From JAURDE01 sp965365285 (GTDB lineage: Bacteria > Bdellovibrionota > Bacteriovoracia > Bacteriovoracales > Bacteriovoracaceae): DNA of 64,000 nucleotides. Each line of letters starts with the position of its first letter. The stretch's first letter is position 1. Location: assembly GCA_965365285.1 (NCBI GenBank), contig CBDUBC010000003.1, forward strand, positions 23,794 through 87,793. Direction: 5' to 3'. Positions 50,634 to 59,900 of this stretch are shown one piece after another. Both the position numbers and the translations under genes were made by a program. The notes beneath the pieces are model-generated. The model did no database searches, was not told the DNA's origin, and saw only the letters and a program-made list of their open reading frames with translations.

Positions 50634-53600
50634 AAAGAATAGCTGAATTTTTCATTGAAAATTCTAAGTTTACGGTTATTTTAAGTTTTGCCTTTGTCGT
50701 TTATGGAATCATTGGTGTACTTAAAATGAGTGCAGAGAGTTTTCCCAATGTTTCACTCGCCTCCGCTACTGTAATCACTAGTTATGAAGGGGCATCAGCA
50801 GAGGATATTGAGACAAAAATTACAAAGCCTCTTGAGGATGAAATAAGAACGATTTCAGGTCTTAAAGATGTTCGATCGACCTCACAATCAGGTCTTAGTA
50901 ATATCGTTGTTCGAGTAGATATGGACGATTCTAAAGTAGATGTCTCTACTGTCATGAACGATATCCAAAAGGCCATCGATCGAACGACTGATCTACCAAA
51001 AGACCTCAGAGAGGCTCCTAAGTTTACTGAGCTCAAGAGTGAAGAGTTTCCGGTCATTGAAATTGCCGTGGTTGGAGATAATGCAGACCGAAAAAGAGAT
51101 ATCATAGCTGACTTTTTAAAAGACGAGCTTGAGGACAATCAAGATATAAAAAATGTACGTCTTGCTGGATTCGCTCTTAGAGCATTTCATATCTATTTGG
51201 ATAATAATAAGATTCTTAAAAATCATATCTCAATTAATGAGGTACTTGATAAGATTAGAAGTCGAAACCTCAACACCCCTGGTGGAGAGCTTAAAAGTGA
51301 TACCAAGGCACAGCTTGTTCGAGTTGAGGGTAAAATTCAAAACAAAGCAGAACTTGAAAATATCGTCATTCGATCCAATTTTACTGGGCAAACCATTTAT
51401 CTTAAAGACATCGCCCGAATTGTTGATGGAGAGGAAGAGCTTACGACTATAGCAAGACATAATGGTGAATCAGCTACTTTAGTTATTGTCACAAAGAAGG
51501 CCGGTAAGGATACCATTAATATCGTTGATGACGTCAACAAAAAGCTAGAGTCTTTCAAGAAGCGATTTCCTGATTTTGAATATCATATTTATAATAACGA
51601 AGGACTCAAAGTTAAAAATAGAGTTGCTGTTCTTCTATCGAATGCATGGAGTGGTTTGATTCTTGTTATTATCTTTTTATTCTTTTTTCTTCCTGGAAAA
51701 ATAGGTTTTTCCGCCAGTCTCTCCCTACCTTTAGCGGTTATGGGAACAATGGGGATGATGCCTAATCTTGGAATGAATATTGATACCATTACTATCTTGG
51801 CCCTTGTTATCGCTCTAGGGATGCTTGTCGATAACTCGGTTGTCATATCTGAAAACTATAGTCGATTAAGACAAGATGGTATTCCTCCCAGGAAAGCGGC
51901 CATTGATTCTATTGCTTCTCTGTGGCTTCCTATTACAGGTACAGCACTTACTACAATTGCGGCCTTTTTACCTATGCTTGTTACCAAAGGTGTCATGGGC
52001 CAGTTTATCCGATGGATTCCTATTGTTGTTACCATCTCCCTCATACTTTCACTCGTTGAATCCTTTTTTCTTCTTCCAATGAGGCTGGTTTATGCAGGTA
52101 AAAAGATAAAGAAAAAGGTAGAAGGAAAAAATGCTGATTGGTTTGTTCGGTTCGAACATAAATTCGAAAACATTATGACCTTTCTGATAAAAAAGCGTTA
52201 CTTTGTCCTTGGGATTTTCACCGCCATTATCATCTTTTCCTTTTTTATGATGACCAAGGCTAATAAATTTATTCTTTTTCCCGCTGAGCAAACTGAAGTT
52301 TATGTGGGCCGTGTAGAGACACCAAGAAGCACCAGGCTTGAACATACCAACATCATGCTTCGGGATATTTCAAAGAAAATAAAAGAGCATTTTGGTGATC
52401 GAGTTAAGCATATTGTTTCGCGAGCGGGAACTAGTCAGACCCGACCAAATGATCCTAAGGCCAAAACAGGATCTAATGTTGGACTACTGACTATTTATGT
52501 GGATGAGTATACTAAACTTAATACTAGTCATATTGATTTTCTTAAAGAACTCAGAGATATCAAGTATAATGATGAATATTCGATTCAATTTGAAGCACTT
52601 GTTAATGGACCTCCTGTTGGTAATCCAATTGAAGCAACCTTTCGATCTAATAGCGTAGATGATCTTTATAAAGTCATTGAAGAAATTAAAGCGAAGCTTT
52701 CTACTCATAAAGGAATCTATGATCTTGCCATTGATGATGTCTATGGTGAAGATGAAACCTTTGTCCATATTGATTATATTAAGGCCGATCGTCTAGGTCT
52801 TGATGCCAATAATATCAGTCAAACACTAAAAACTGCGATAGGTGGTAATCGTGTTTCAACGGTTGTGCTAAATAATAAAGATGTGGACCTCATTGTTCGT
52901 TTTGATAACGAATTTAGAAGAGAAGAGAATGATTTAAGAAATGTCTCTATTCTTGATAATCGAGGAAATCTTGTACCTTTATCAACTTTTGCTACTATTG
53001 AGACTCATCATGGATCTCCGCAAATCAAAAGGTTTGATTTTAAAAGGGCAAAAACTTTAACGGGTGAAGTTAATGATAACATCATTACCTCTTACGAAGC
53101 GAACCTCTTACTTAAAAATTACTTCAATGAGCTTCAAGGAAAGTATTCTGGAGTTAGTCTCATTTTTGGTGGTGCCGCAGAAAGTACCAAAGAATCTATG
53201 GAGTCTTTATTTCAGGCACTAATTTTATCTCTCATTGGGATTTCAGCTTTACTCGTCTTCCTTTTTAAGAGTTATATTCGACCACTCATTATCATGACGA
53301 CCATCCCTCTCGGGCTGCTTGGTTTTAGTGTGGCGTTTTACTTTCATGAACGCCCGATTTCTTTTCTTGCTCTTATTGGGATCATTGGTTTAGGCGGTAT
53401 TATCGTTAACTCTGGTATTGTTCTTATTAGTTTCATTGATAATATGAGAGAAGAAGGAAAACTAACTCTTGATGAGATCCTCGTCAAGGCCTCGGGATTA
53501 AGACTTCGAGCGGTTCTTGTAACTTCTCTAACAACCATTTCAGGTTTATTACCAACGGCCTACGGAATTGGAGGAAATGATGCCATCCTTATTCCCATGA

Positions 53601-53743
53601 CACTCGCTATGGCATGGGGTCTTACGAGTGGAACCATTTTGACTCTAATGTGGGTTCCGTGTGCAGATGCTATTATTGAAGACTTCAATAAGCTCATTGA
53701 GAAGATCTTTAAGTTAAAAGATGTGCACCTGGAGGCCAATTAA
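50630..53743 (+). CDS. RND-family efflux transporter permease
   Basis: This 1037-residue inner-membrane proton-driven pump has the RND layout of twelve helices and two large periplasmic loops. Seen are VITSYEGASAEDIETKITKP near the N-terminus and the TM4 motif ALGMLVDNSVVISENYSRLR, with Asp-Asn where AcrB has Asp-Asp, a variant common in the superfamily. GIIGLGGIIVNSGIVLISFI is the second-half equivalent. Substrates may be drugs, lipids or metals and cannot be told. The operon has TolC-like and TetR genes but no membrane-fusion (adaptor) gene. Confidence 0.95.
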   Translation: MKRIAEFFIENSKFTVILSFAFVVYGIIGVLKMSAESFPNVSLASATVITSYEGASAEDIETKITKPLEDEIRTISGLKDVRSTSQSGLSNIVVRVDMDDSKVDVSTVMNDIQKAIDRTTDLPKDLREAPKFTELKSEEFPVIEIAVVGDNADRKRDIIADFLKDELEDNQDIKNVRLAGFALRAFHIYLDNNKILKNHISINEVLDKIRSRNLNTPGGELKSDTKAQLVRVEGKIQNKAELENIVIRSNFTGQTIYLKDIARIVDGEEELTTIARHNGESATLVIVTKKAGKDTINIVDDVNKKLESFKKRFPDFEYHIYNNEGLKVKNRVAVLLSNAWSGLILVIIFLFFFLPGKIGFSASLSLPLAVMGTMGMMPNLGMNIDTITILALVIALGMLVDNSVVISENYSRLRQDGIPPRKAAIDSIASLWLPITGTALTTIAAFLPMLVTKGVMGQFIRWIPIVVTISLILSLVESFFLLPMRLVYAGKKIKKKVEGKNADWFVRFEHKFENIMTFLIKKRYFVLGIFTAIIIFSFFMMTKANKFILFPAEQTEVYVGRVETPRSTRLEHTNIMLRDISKKIKEHFGDRVKHIVSRAGTSQTRPNDPKAKTGSNVGLLTIYVDEYTKLNTSHIDFLKELRDIKYNDEYSIQFEALVNGPPVGNPIEATFRSNSVDDLYKVIEEIKAKLSTHKGIYDLAIDDVYGEDETFVHIDYIKADRLGLDANNISQTLKTAIGGNRVSTVVLNNKDVDLIVRFDNEFRREENDLRNVSILDNRGNLVPLSTFATIETHHGSPQIKRFDFKRAKTLTGEVNDNIITSYEANLLLKNYFNELQGKYSGVSLIFGGAAESTKESMESLFQALILSLIGISALLVFLFKSYIRPLIIMTTIPLGLLGFSVAFYFHERPISFLALIGIIGLGGIIVNSGIVLISFIDNMREEGKLTLDEILVKASGLRLRAVLVTSLTTISGLLPTAYGIGGNDAILIPMTLAMAWGLTSGTILTLMWVPCADAIIEDFNKLIEKIFKLKDVHLEAN

Positions 53744-54363
53744 TGAATGAATTAATTGGTACCAAAGATAAAATCATCAAGGCCTCCAAGGAGCTTTTTG
53801 CTGCTAAAGGCTTTTCCGGAACCTCGATTAGAGATATCGCTAAACTAGCCGACGTGAATCTAGGCGCAATTAATTACCATTTTAAATCAAAAGAGCTTCT
53901 TTACGTTCATGTTTTTCAAACGAGCTATCAATGGGTAGAAGAGGCAATTAAAATGATCTCTTCGAAAGAGGATCTCGACACCAAGGGATTTGCTCTCAAG
54001 GTCTTTGATTTCTTTACTGAAAATAAATCTGCTCTTATGAATACCTTTAAAATTATTCTCGATGAAAGTATTCAGATCCCTGAGGATGCTATTGAAAGTG
54101 AGAGCACTCTTCTTGGACCTCCAGGTGGAGATATTCTCGAAACAAAAATAAAAAAGGATTTGAGTTTGGATCTAGATGAGGCCAGTATTCAGTGGGCCGT
54201 TAAAGTCATCTTCTCCACCATCACTTACTGGTCTATCATCTCAAGTTCCCCTATTTTACAATCTAAATGTAAGGGAGATCCCTTCTTTGAGACGAAAACT
54301 CAAAAAGAGTCTCTCAAAAGACTTATTGACTCTTTATTCATGTCTTTAAGAGCTAATCAATGA
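53743..54363 (+). CDS. TetR-family transcriptional regulator
   Basis: This 206-residue repressor has an N-terminal helix-turn-helix: KIIKASKELFAAKGFSGTSI, then RDIAKLADVNLGAINYHFKS. The ligand domain is not recognised. Its ATG overlaps the RND stop by one base (TAATG), so it belongs to the efflux operon and probably represses it through the palindrome at 49166-49183. It ends with an 11-base overlap against the phosphoesterase gene. Confidence 0.92.
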   Translation: MNELIGTKDKIIKASKELFAAKGFSGTSIRDIAKLADVNLGAINYHFKSKELLYVHVFQTSYQWVEEAIKMISSKEDLDTKGFALKVFDFFTENKSALMNTFKIILDESIQIPEDAIESESTLLGPPGGDILETKIKKDLSLDLDEASIQWAVKVIFSTITYWSIISSSPILQSKCKGDPFFETKTQKESLKRLIDSLFMSLRANQ

Positions 54364-55000
54364 TTTCTTGTTGATAGATTTTCATCGAGGGCCAATGCAT
54401 TCCTGTTATATATCCGTAACCGGATGTATCAAGGCATACAGCGAATGTTCCTTCATCGTCCTTAAACCATCTCACCTCGGCGGCCGTATTATGTCCAAAG
54501 ACCATATACTTCTCACGTCTTTCTTTAGGATAAGTTCGATTCCAAATGATCGATAAGTCACATTCATGCGAAAGATAATCATCTCCTAACTCTAGGGCCT
54601 TATCGAGGTTTACATCGGGGTGAAGAGGAGCATGGGTAAGAAGAAGGTCGTCATATTCAAGGAAGAAAGGAAGCCCCTCTAGCCATATTCTATATTCTTC
54701 AATGGCATGAAGGTCGCGGATATCATCAGTGACATGAAAGGATTTTAGGGTTTCTTTTCCCCATGTTTCATACCAAAATCCCTCTTCGTAATATTTTTCA
54801 CCATGAAGAAAGTCGAGCATCATATGTTCGTGATTTCCTAAAATGACTTTTCCATTTTTCATGAAAAAATCAAATAACTCTTTTGTTCTTGGACCTCGAT
54901 CATTAAGATCACCTAAACTTATAGGCTCTTCATCAGGCATCTTTTCAAGAAGTTTTATAAAGGAATTATAATATCCGGAAAGATCTCCAAAGATAATCAT
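54353..55000 (-). CDS. Calcineurin-like metallophosphoesterase with altered first motif
   Basis: This 215-residue phosphoesterase of the PPP/ApaH type has GDLNDRGPRTKELFDFF, ILGNHEHMMLDF, LTHAPLHPDV and VFGHNTAAEVRW. The first motif, usually GDxHG, reads IFGDLSGYY, so the metal-ligand His is Ser8. Reduced or altered activity is possible. ATG 55000 overlaps the previous stop (ATGA). A longer frame to 55114 would overlap the HugZ-like gene and is not favoured. Confidence 0.85.
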   Translation of the reverse strand: MIIFGDLSGYYNSFIKLLEKMPDEEPISLGDLNDRGPRTKELFDFFMKNGKVILGNHEHMMLDFLHGEKYYEEGFWYETWGKETLKSFHVTDDIRDLHAIEEYRIWLEGLPFFLEYDDLLLTHAPLHPDVNLDKALELGDDYLSHECDLSIIWNRTYPKERREKYMVFGHNTAAEVRWFKDDEGTFAVCLDTSGYGYITGMHWPSMKIYQQEIID

Positions 55001-55695
55001 GTTGATTTTAACCTTTTTGCAATTGCGACAAAGGCTTCTCTTAATTGATTTTTTGTTAAACAAACTTGATCTAAGGGAAAATAATAAATTCCATTTTCCC
55101 CTTTTAAATGACAACCAAAAGAATCTAAAGCGATGATTTTAACCTCGCTACTTGAATCACCTAAACTTTTTCCCATAAGCTGGACCACATCATTATGATC
55201 TTCATTCATATGAGAAATAATGGATTGTTCCTCTTCTTGCCATTCTACTGATCTTCCTTTCCAAACTTCTTTTTCAATCCAAAAGATTTTACCAAAACCA
55301 CCAATATAACGAATGCGGACTGGCTCAAGAACATAGAAACTAAAGTTATGCGTCTGAAAATAGCTTTTTGCTTCTGGAAAAAACTGAAGATACTTTTGGG
55401 CAATGAGAGGATCCTCGCTCACTGAGGCATCGCCCAATACCGTCACTCTAAAATTATCCTGAGCGTTTGTATCATTTTTAAAAATAGTTAAACTGCATTT
55501 TGGATTTGAGATAAGGTTTTTTGTGTGCTGCGCTATCTCACTTATGAGAATGATCGGACGCTGCGATAAATCAAGTGCGAAAGGTGTCACTGATCCAAAA
55601 GGGTAGCCCTCAAGATCAAGTGAATGGGTTGAAAGAACTCCACTCTCTATATTTTTACAATCAGAAATAGCCTGCGTTATTTTATTTTCTTCCAT
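54997..55695 (-). CDS. HugZ-like pyridoxamine-oxidase-fold protein
   Basis: This 232-residue protein has an N-terminal split-barrel FMN-binding-like domain (SDCKNIESGVLSTHSLDLEG, QHTKNLISNPKCSLTIF) and a C-terminal DUF2470 domain (ISHMNEDHNDVVQLMGK, ALDSFGCHLKG). This is the layout of HugZ-type heme utilisation proteins. A role in heme breakdown or flavin-dependent reduction is a family prediction. It heads a two-gene operon with the phosphoesterase. Confidence 0.85.
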   Translation of the reverse strand: MEENKITQAISDCKNIESGVLSTHSLDLEGYPFGSVTPFALDLSQRPIILISEIAQHTKNLISNPKCSLTIFKNDTNAQDNFRVTVLGDASVSEDPLIAQKYLQFFPEAKSYFQTHNFSFYVLEPVRIRYIGGFGKIFWIEKEVWKGRSVEWQEEEQSIISHMNEDHNDVVQLMGKSLGDSSSEVKIIALDSFGCHLKGENGIYYFPLDQVCLTKNQLREAFVAIAKRLKST

Positions 55696-55763
55696 AGAGT
55701 TATTTTAATGGACTATTTGACTTAATGCAAAGATATCTAAGCCTTCATAATCTAAGAAAAATT

Positions 55764-56105
55764 ATGTACATAGTCCATATGGAAGGACGTAACTTTTATA
55801 TTCTATCTTACAAAGATCCAATGGACGGTAAAGTCGTTTCGCTTAAAGCTAAAACGATTTCTGACTCTAACTTAGGGCTTAGTTTTATAAAAATTTCTGA
55901 CTTTCTCTTTAATACAGAAAATCTATCGGTTATTAATCCAGAGGAAGAAAAACTTCAGAAAAAGTTGGAGCATACTAAGAGTCTACATTTAAGCATTTAT
56001 AGTATACTCTCAATCGAGGAAGTCGGAAAAACTAACGTGGGGCTCAGTTTTGAGAAAAACAAGGCCAACCTCGTTGTGTTTCCCTCTTCTCCAACAAAAG
56101 TTTAA
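55764..56105 (+). CDS. DUF1820-family protein
   Basis: This 113-residue cytoplasmic protein matches the DUF1820 pattern: a beta-rich start (EGRNFYILSYKD), the block LGLSFIKISDFLFN, VINPEEEKLQKKLEHTKSLH and IYSILSIEEV. Function is unknown. ATG 55764 leaves room for a promoter and gives a typical length. ATG 55725 or 55779 are alternatives. It diverges from the HugZ-like gene and is followed 18 bases later by an exported-protein gene. Confidence 0.72.
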   Translation: MYIVHMEGRNFYILSYKDPMDGKVVSLKAKTISDSNLGLSFIKISDFLFNTENLSVINPEEEKLQKKLEHTKSLHLSIYSILSIEEVGKTNVGLSFEKNKANLVVFPSSPTKV

Positions 56106-56123
56106 ACCAATTTAGGAGGTTTC

Positions 56124-56531
56124 ATGAAACTTATTTTTACTCTCGCACTTCTTTATTCATCTCTTGCACTGGGAGTAGAAAAAAACTTTGTTGCTCCAAA
56201 AAATAGAGGAAACCTCGTTCTTCTCAACTCAACGACCAACCAAGCTCAAAGTTTTATTCTAAAAAAGCTCGAAATGGTTTTGACTCAAAAAGGTTATAAC
56301 TTAAGCGTTATTGGTCAGGCTGATGTCGACGGTGAAGAAAAGATGGGAAAATGTATTATTCAATCTTTTAAGACAGAAAGTATCTTTCCTCTTTATAAGG
56401 CCTTATACGATTCTTTTTTCAACTCTTCTTCAAATGACTTCAAAGTACAATGTACAACAAAAAGTTTTGAAGGACCGGCCATGGTCCTTCTGGATATGGG
56501 TGAGGGAGATCTTAAGATCGAACACCTCTAA
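56124..56531 (+). CDS. Exported protein of unknown function
   Basis: This 135-residue protein has a signal peptide (MKLIFTLALLYSSLALG) and a strong ribosome site (TTAGGAGG, five bases upstream). The mature part is alpha/beta with two cysteines (MGKCIIQ, VQCTTK). No family is recognised. It probably shares a transcript with the DUF1820 gene. Its stop overlaps that of the aldehyde dehydrogenase gene by four bases (CTAA). Confidence 0.75.
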   Translation: MKLIFTLALLYSSLALGVEKNFVAPKNRGNLVLLNSTTNQAQSFILKKLEMVLTQKGYNLSVIGQADVDGEEKMGKCIIQSFKTESIFPLYKALYDSFFNSSSNDFKVQCTTKSFEGPAMVLLDMGEGDLKIEHL

Positions 56532-58429
56532 GATTGCTTACTGATTTTATTTGCGTGTCCTTCAAGCTTTAGCCCAAAAATTACAAATTTGATAAAGCTT
56601 AAAGGACCCTTTCCAAATAGTCCGCTCGTCATCTTATCAAACAGTTGATATTTTTGTTTCGTAAATGGATACCAATGTGGTTCCACATGGTGGGTATCTG
56701 TGTTTGCGATAATTGACTTGGTATTGGAGAAAGAGTGGAACCCTTCCTTTCCTTTAAATCGACCAAATCCACTATTTTTTACACCACCAAATGGTAGATG
56801 AGGATTTCCTTCAGTCAGCATCACATTATTAATGGACACTCCTCCAACTTTAAGTGCATTGGCCACTCGATAAGCTCTTTTCATATCTTTAGACCATACA
56901 CTCGCTGTAAGTCCATAATCGGAATCATTCGCCATATAAACAGCTTGCGCTTCATCTTTAAAAGGAATGAGTGGGAGGATGGGGCCAAAAGTTTCTTCTT
57001 TATAGATTTCCATCGTTTCATTAACACCGGCAATAACAAGCGGTGGAATAAGTTTACTTTCTCTATCCCAACTTTCCCCTGTTAATAGAGTTGCACCCTT
57101 TTCAATTGCATCCTCAAGGTGTTCTCTTACTTTTTGAACTTGGAAATCAGTCGTCATAGGACCAATCTCAAACATGGAATCTTTACCTTCTCCTGCATTA
57201 ACCTTAAGTGCTTTTTGAACAAGTAAGGTTTTAAAGTCCTCATAAATATTTTCATGAACTAGAATCTTTTCTACTGAAGTACACGCTTGACCAGATGCTG
57301 TTAAAGCTCCCCAAAGGGCACCACTGGTCGCTCTATGCAGGTTAGTGTCTTCAAAAACGATCATAGGATCTTTTCCACCAAGCTCTAGCTCAACAGGAAT
57401 AAGGAGTTCACTAGCTTGGGCCATAATTTTTTGACCTGTTTTAACAGAACCCGTAAAAAAGATTTTATCAGGTCTTAAATCAATTAGCTCTTTACCAACA
57501 GTTCCATCTCCGTACGCAATTTGAACCCATTTTGATGAAAATCCAGCTTGATTGAAAAGGTCTTCAATTACGCCTTTCATTGGAGTGTATTCACTCGGTT
57601 TAATAATTGTAGCATTTCCACAGATAAAGGAGAGAGCGGCTGGAACAACACTTTGAAAAAATGGATAGTTCCAAGGGGAAATTACAAGCATCGTTCCAAG
57701 TGGCTCAAGTCTCACGCTAGACTTCTTACCCATGAGAGCAATGGGAGTTGTGACTTTTCTAGTCGCCAATTCTTTTTTAGCATTCTTTTCTAAGTAATTA
57801 AGAAAGTCGATGGTTGCAAAGATCTCTGAAGTCAAAATATCTGTATGAGTTTTTTTCGTTTCAAAGTGAATCTTTTCGACAAAATGTTCTTTGTTTTTAA
57901 GAATATTTTTTTTCATTTTGTGAATAAGTTCAATACGCTGAGACAGACTTAAGCGATTAATTTCAACTTGGGCCACTCTGGCCACTTCCATCATATCATC
58001 ACATTTCATTTCTTTTACCTCTTCTTCTAAAAGGCCAGGAATTTGCGTCCTATAACCAATTTGTTCAAAAATTTGAGCACCGTGATTTTGGTGATCAGGG
58101 AGTCTACTATAGTATAGTGAAAAAATAATTCCTTTAAGACCAATATTGATTAGCCTCATATTGGTTTGCCAAAAGGCTGGACCAATCTCTGATTTTTCTG
58201 AAAGGACTAGAATGAAACGAATAAAGAGTGAAGGAAGCCAAGAAAAGATTCCAAATAACATTTTGAGATCTTTTACATCACTTTCAGGAGCCTCTTCTAA
58301 TACATCATCTAAATAAGCATTAAATCCCGTATGACTAAATCGAGGAAGTCCCTCTACACCGGGAAGAAGGATATCGCAGGTTTTTAAAAACCCTTTCATC
58401 TCTTTTTCGTTTAAAAATCGCGAACTCAT
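56528..58429 (-). CDS. Aldehyde dehydrogenase with 135-residue N-terminal extension
   Basis: This 633-residue protein oxidises an aldehyde to an acid with NAD(P). The ALDH domain (about 140-600) has Asn254 (ISPWNYPFF), Lys277 (IIKPSE), Glu349 (ELELGGKDP) and the catalytic Cys383 (SGQACTSVEK). Residues 1-135 are extra; they are helical with LPGVEGLPRFSHTGFNAYL and recall the small subunit of GMC-type gluconate dehydrogenases. The gene begins two bases after the GMC oxidoreductase stop, so the products probably act in sequence on an alcohol. Confidence 0.92.
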   Translation of the reverse strand: MSSRFLNEKEMKGFLKTCDILLPGVEGLPRFSHTGFNAYLDDVLEEAPESDVKDLKMLFGIFSWLPSLFIRFILVLSEKSEIGPAFWQTNMRLINIGLKGIIFSLYYSRLPDHQNHGAQIFEQIGYRTQIPGLLEEEVKEMKCDDMMEVARVAQVEINRLSLSQRIELIHKMKKNILKNKEHFVEKIHFETKKTHTDILTSEIFATIDFLNYLEKNAKKELATRKVTTPIALMGKKSSVRLEPLGTMLVISPWNYPFFQSVVPAALSFICGNATIIKPSEYTPMKGVIEDLFNQAGFSSKWVQIAYGDGTVGKELIDLRPDKIFFTGSVKTGQKIMAQASELLIPVELELGGKDPMIVFEDTNLHRATSGALWGALTASGQACTSVEKILVHENIYEDFKTLLVQKALKVNAGEGKDSMFEIGPMTTDFQVQKVREHLEDAIEKGATLLTGESWDRESKLIPPLVIAGVNETMEIYKEETFGPILPLIPFKDEAQAVYMANDSDYGLTASVWSKDMKRAYRVANALKVGGVSINNVMLTEGNPHLPFGGVKNSGFGRFKGKEGFHSFSNTKSIIANTDTHHVEPHWYPFTKQKYQLFDKMTSGLFGKGPLSFIKFVIFGLKLEGHANKISKQS

Positions 58430-58431
58430 AA

Positions 58432-59850
58432 TTAAAGTCCCTTTACTATTTCTTCTGTTGCTTTCATGGATAGTGCCATAACAGTCAAGGAAGGATTAAT
58501 TCCTGGTGCCGATGGAAAAATACTCGAATCGGCGACATAAATATTTTTAGACCCATTTAGTTTAAAATCCGGATTAACGGCATATTCTTTATCATTTTGC
58601 CCTAGACTGCATCCTCCCATGAGGTGAAGACCTACGGGGAGTTTTCCCTCAATGATTTGGTTGGCTCCAGCGAGTTGAAACATTTCATTAATAATATCAA
58701 GCCCCATTTGTCTTCTTTTTTTATCATCTGAGTTAAGCTTTTTAACAACTCTAAAGTTTCCTCTTTGGTCTTGTTCCATATAACCAGGCTCGGTATCTCG
58801 AATAGCCACTTCAATACATGCCATTTGTGAGATCTTTTTCATGGTGTTCATATGTTTTTTTCCAAAACCTGGAATAAGCATAGAGAGCCCTGCTGGCGGT
58901 GCGAAAACGTTCTCTAGCTTAAAGCCCCATTGCCGAAACCTAGGCTCAGCCGATTTCCATGCCTGAAGAGCACCTTTAAAGGATTCAATTTTTTTATCGA
59001 AGACACCAAGATTCATATATTGAGGGTGTGTATAAAAGTTTTTTCCAAGTCCAGGAACTTTCTTTCCAAAACCAGACTTAAAAAGCAACTTCACATTTCC
59101 GATTGCTCCTGCTGCCATCACAATCTTTTTTGCTCGAAACTTAAGTTTTCTTTCCTTTCGATGTCTTCCCCAAACCGTCACTGAATTATTTTCATCAACG
59201 ATACTGTCTACTTCAAATTCAGAAATGAGTTCAACACCTTTAGCGAGAGCTCGCTCTAAAGTACATACCGACATCATTTGTTTTGAACCTAGCCGACATC
59301 CAGAAAGACACTCAATACAATCGTTTCCTTCTTCGTAGGCGCAATTTTTTTGAGCTCTTCTTAGAGGTGCAATAGAAAAACCTTTTGCTTTCATTCCCTT
59401 GGCAAAGATCTCAGCGTTTCCATTTCGTGCATCTTCCGGAATGTATTGAATATGAAACATACTCTCAGCTTTTTCATACCAAGGAGTTATTTCGTCTAAG
59501 TTAAAAAAATCAACTTTTGTTTCTCTTCTCCAATCATCAAAGGCAATATTATCAAAACGATCTACCAGACCACCGTTAATTACAGATCCTCCTCCAACAA
59601 CCTTTGGTCGTAGTAGAGCAATATTAGCATCTGTATTAAACTCAATTCCTCCTCCCCAGTACATCCGAGCAGAGGTATGAATTTCATGTTTAGGATATTC
59701 TTTAAGCTTATAGTTAATACCGGCCTCTAAAACGAGAATCTTTAGATTTTCGCCTAGTGCATCTGCTATAAAGGATCCTGAAACTCCACCGCCAATAATA
59801 ATGAGGTCATAGAAATTTTTAGAATCGTCCACGACTATCCTTTGATACAT
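58432..59850 (-). CDS. GMC-family FAD-dependent oxidoreductase
   Basis: This 472-residue flavoenzyme has the FAD motif DLIIIGGGVSGSFIADALG near the N-terminus, LRPKVVGGGSVINGG, and a C-terminal HLMGGCSLG followed by YVADSSIFPSAPGINPSLTV, the GMC signature. It oxidises an alcohol, possibly long-chain or sugar-derived. A Cys-rich insert (NCAYEEGNDCIECLSGCRLG) could hold a metal or an iron-sulfur cluster. The product aldehyde would pass to the dehydrogenase encoded downstream. Confidence 0.92.
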   Translation of the reverse strand: MYQRIVVDDSKNFYDLIIIGGGVSGSFIADALGENLKILVLEAGINYKLKEYPKHEIHTSARMYWGGGIEFNTDANIALLRPKVVGGGSVINGGLVDRFDNIAFDDWRRETKVDFFNLDEITPWYEKAESMFHIQYIPEDARNGNAEIFAKGMKAKGFSIAPLRRAQKNCAYEEGNDCIECLSGCRLGSKQMMSVCTLERALAKGVELISEFEVDSIVDENNSVTVWGRHRKERKLKFRAKKIVMAAGAIGNVKLLFKSGFGKKVPGLGKNFYTHPQYMNLGVFDKKIESFKGALQAWKSAEPRFRQWGFKLENVFAPPAGLSMLIPGFGKKHMNTMKKISQMACIEVAIRDTEPGYMEQDQRGNFRVVKKLNSDDKKRRQMGLDIINEMFQLAGANQIIEGKLPVGLHLMGGCSLGQNDKEYAVNPDFKLNGSKNIYVADSSIFPSAPGINPSLTVMALSMKATEEIVKGL

Positions 59851-59900
59851 ATGGATTTAAGTGTTAAGAATATATCCTCAAATAGGGGGAACAGGCCACT

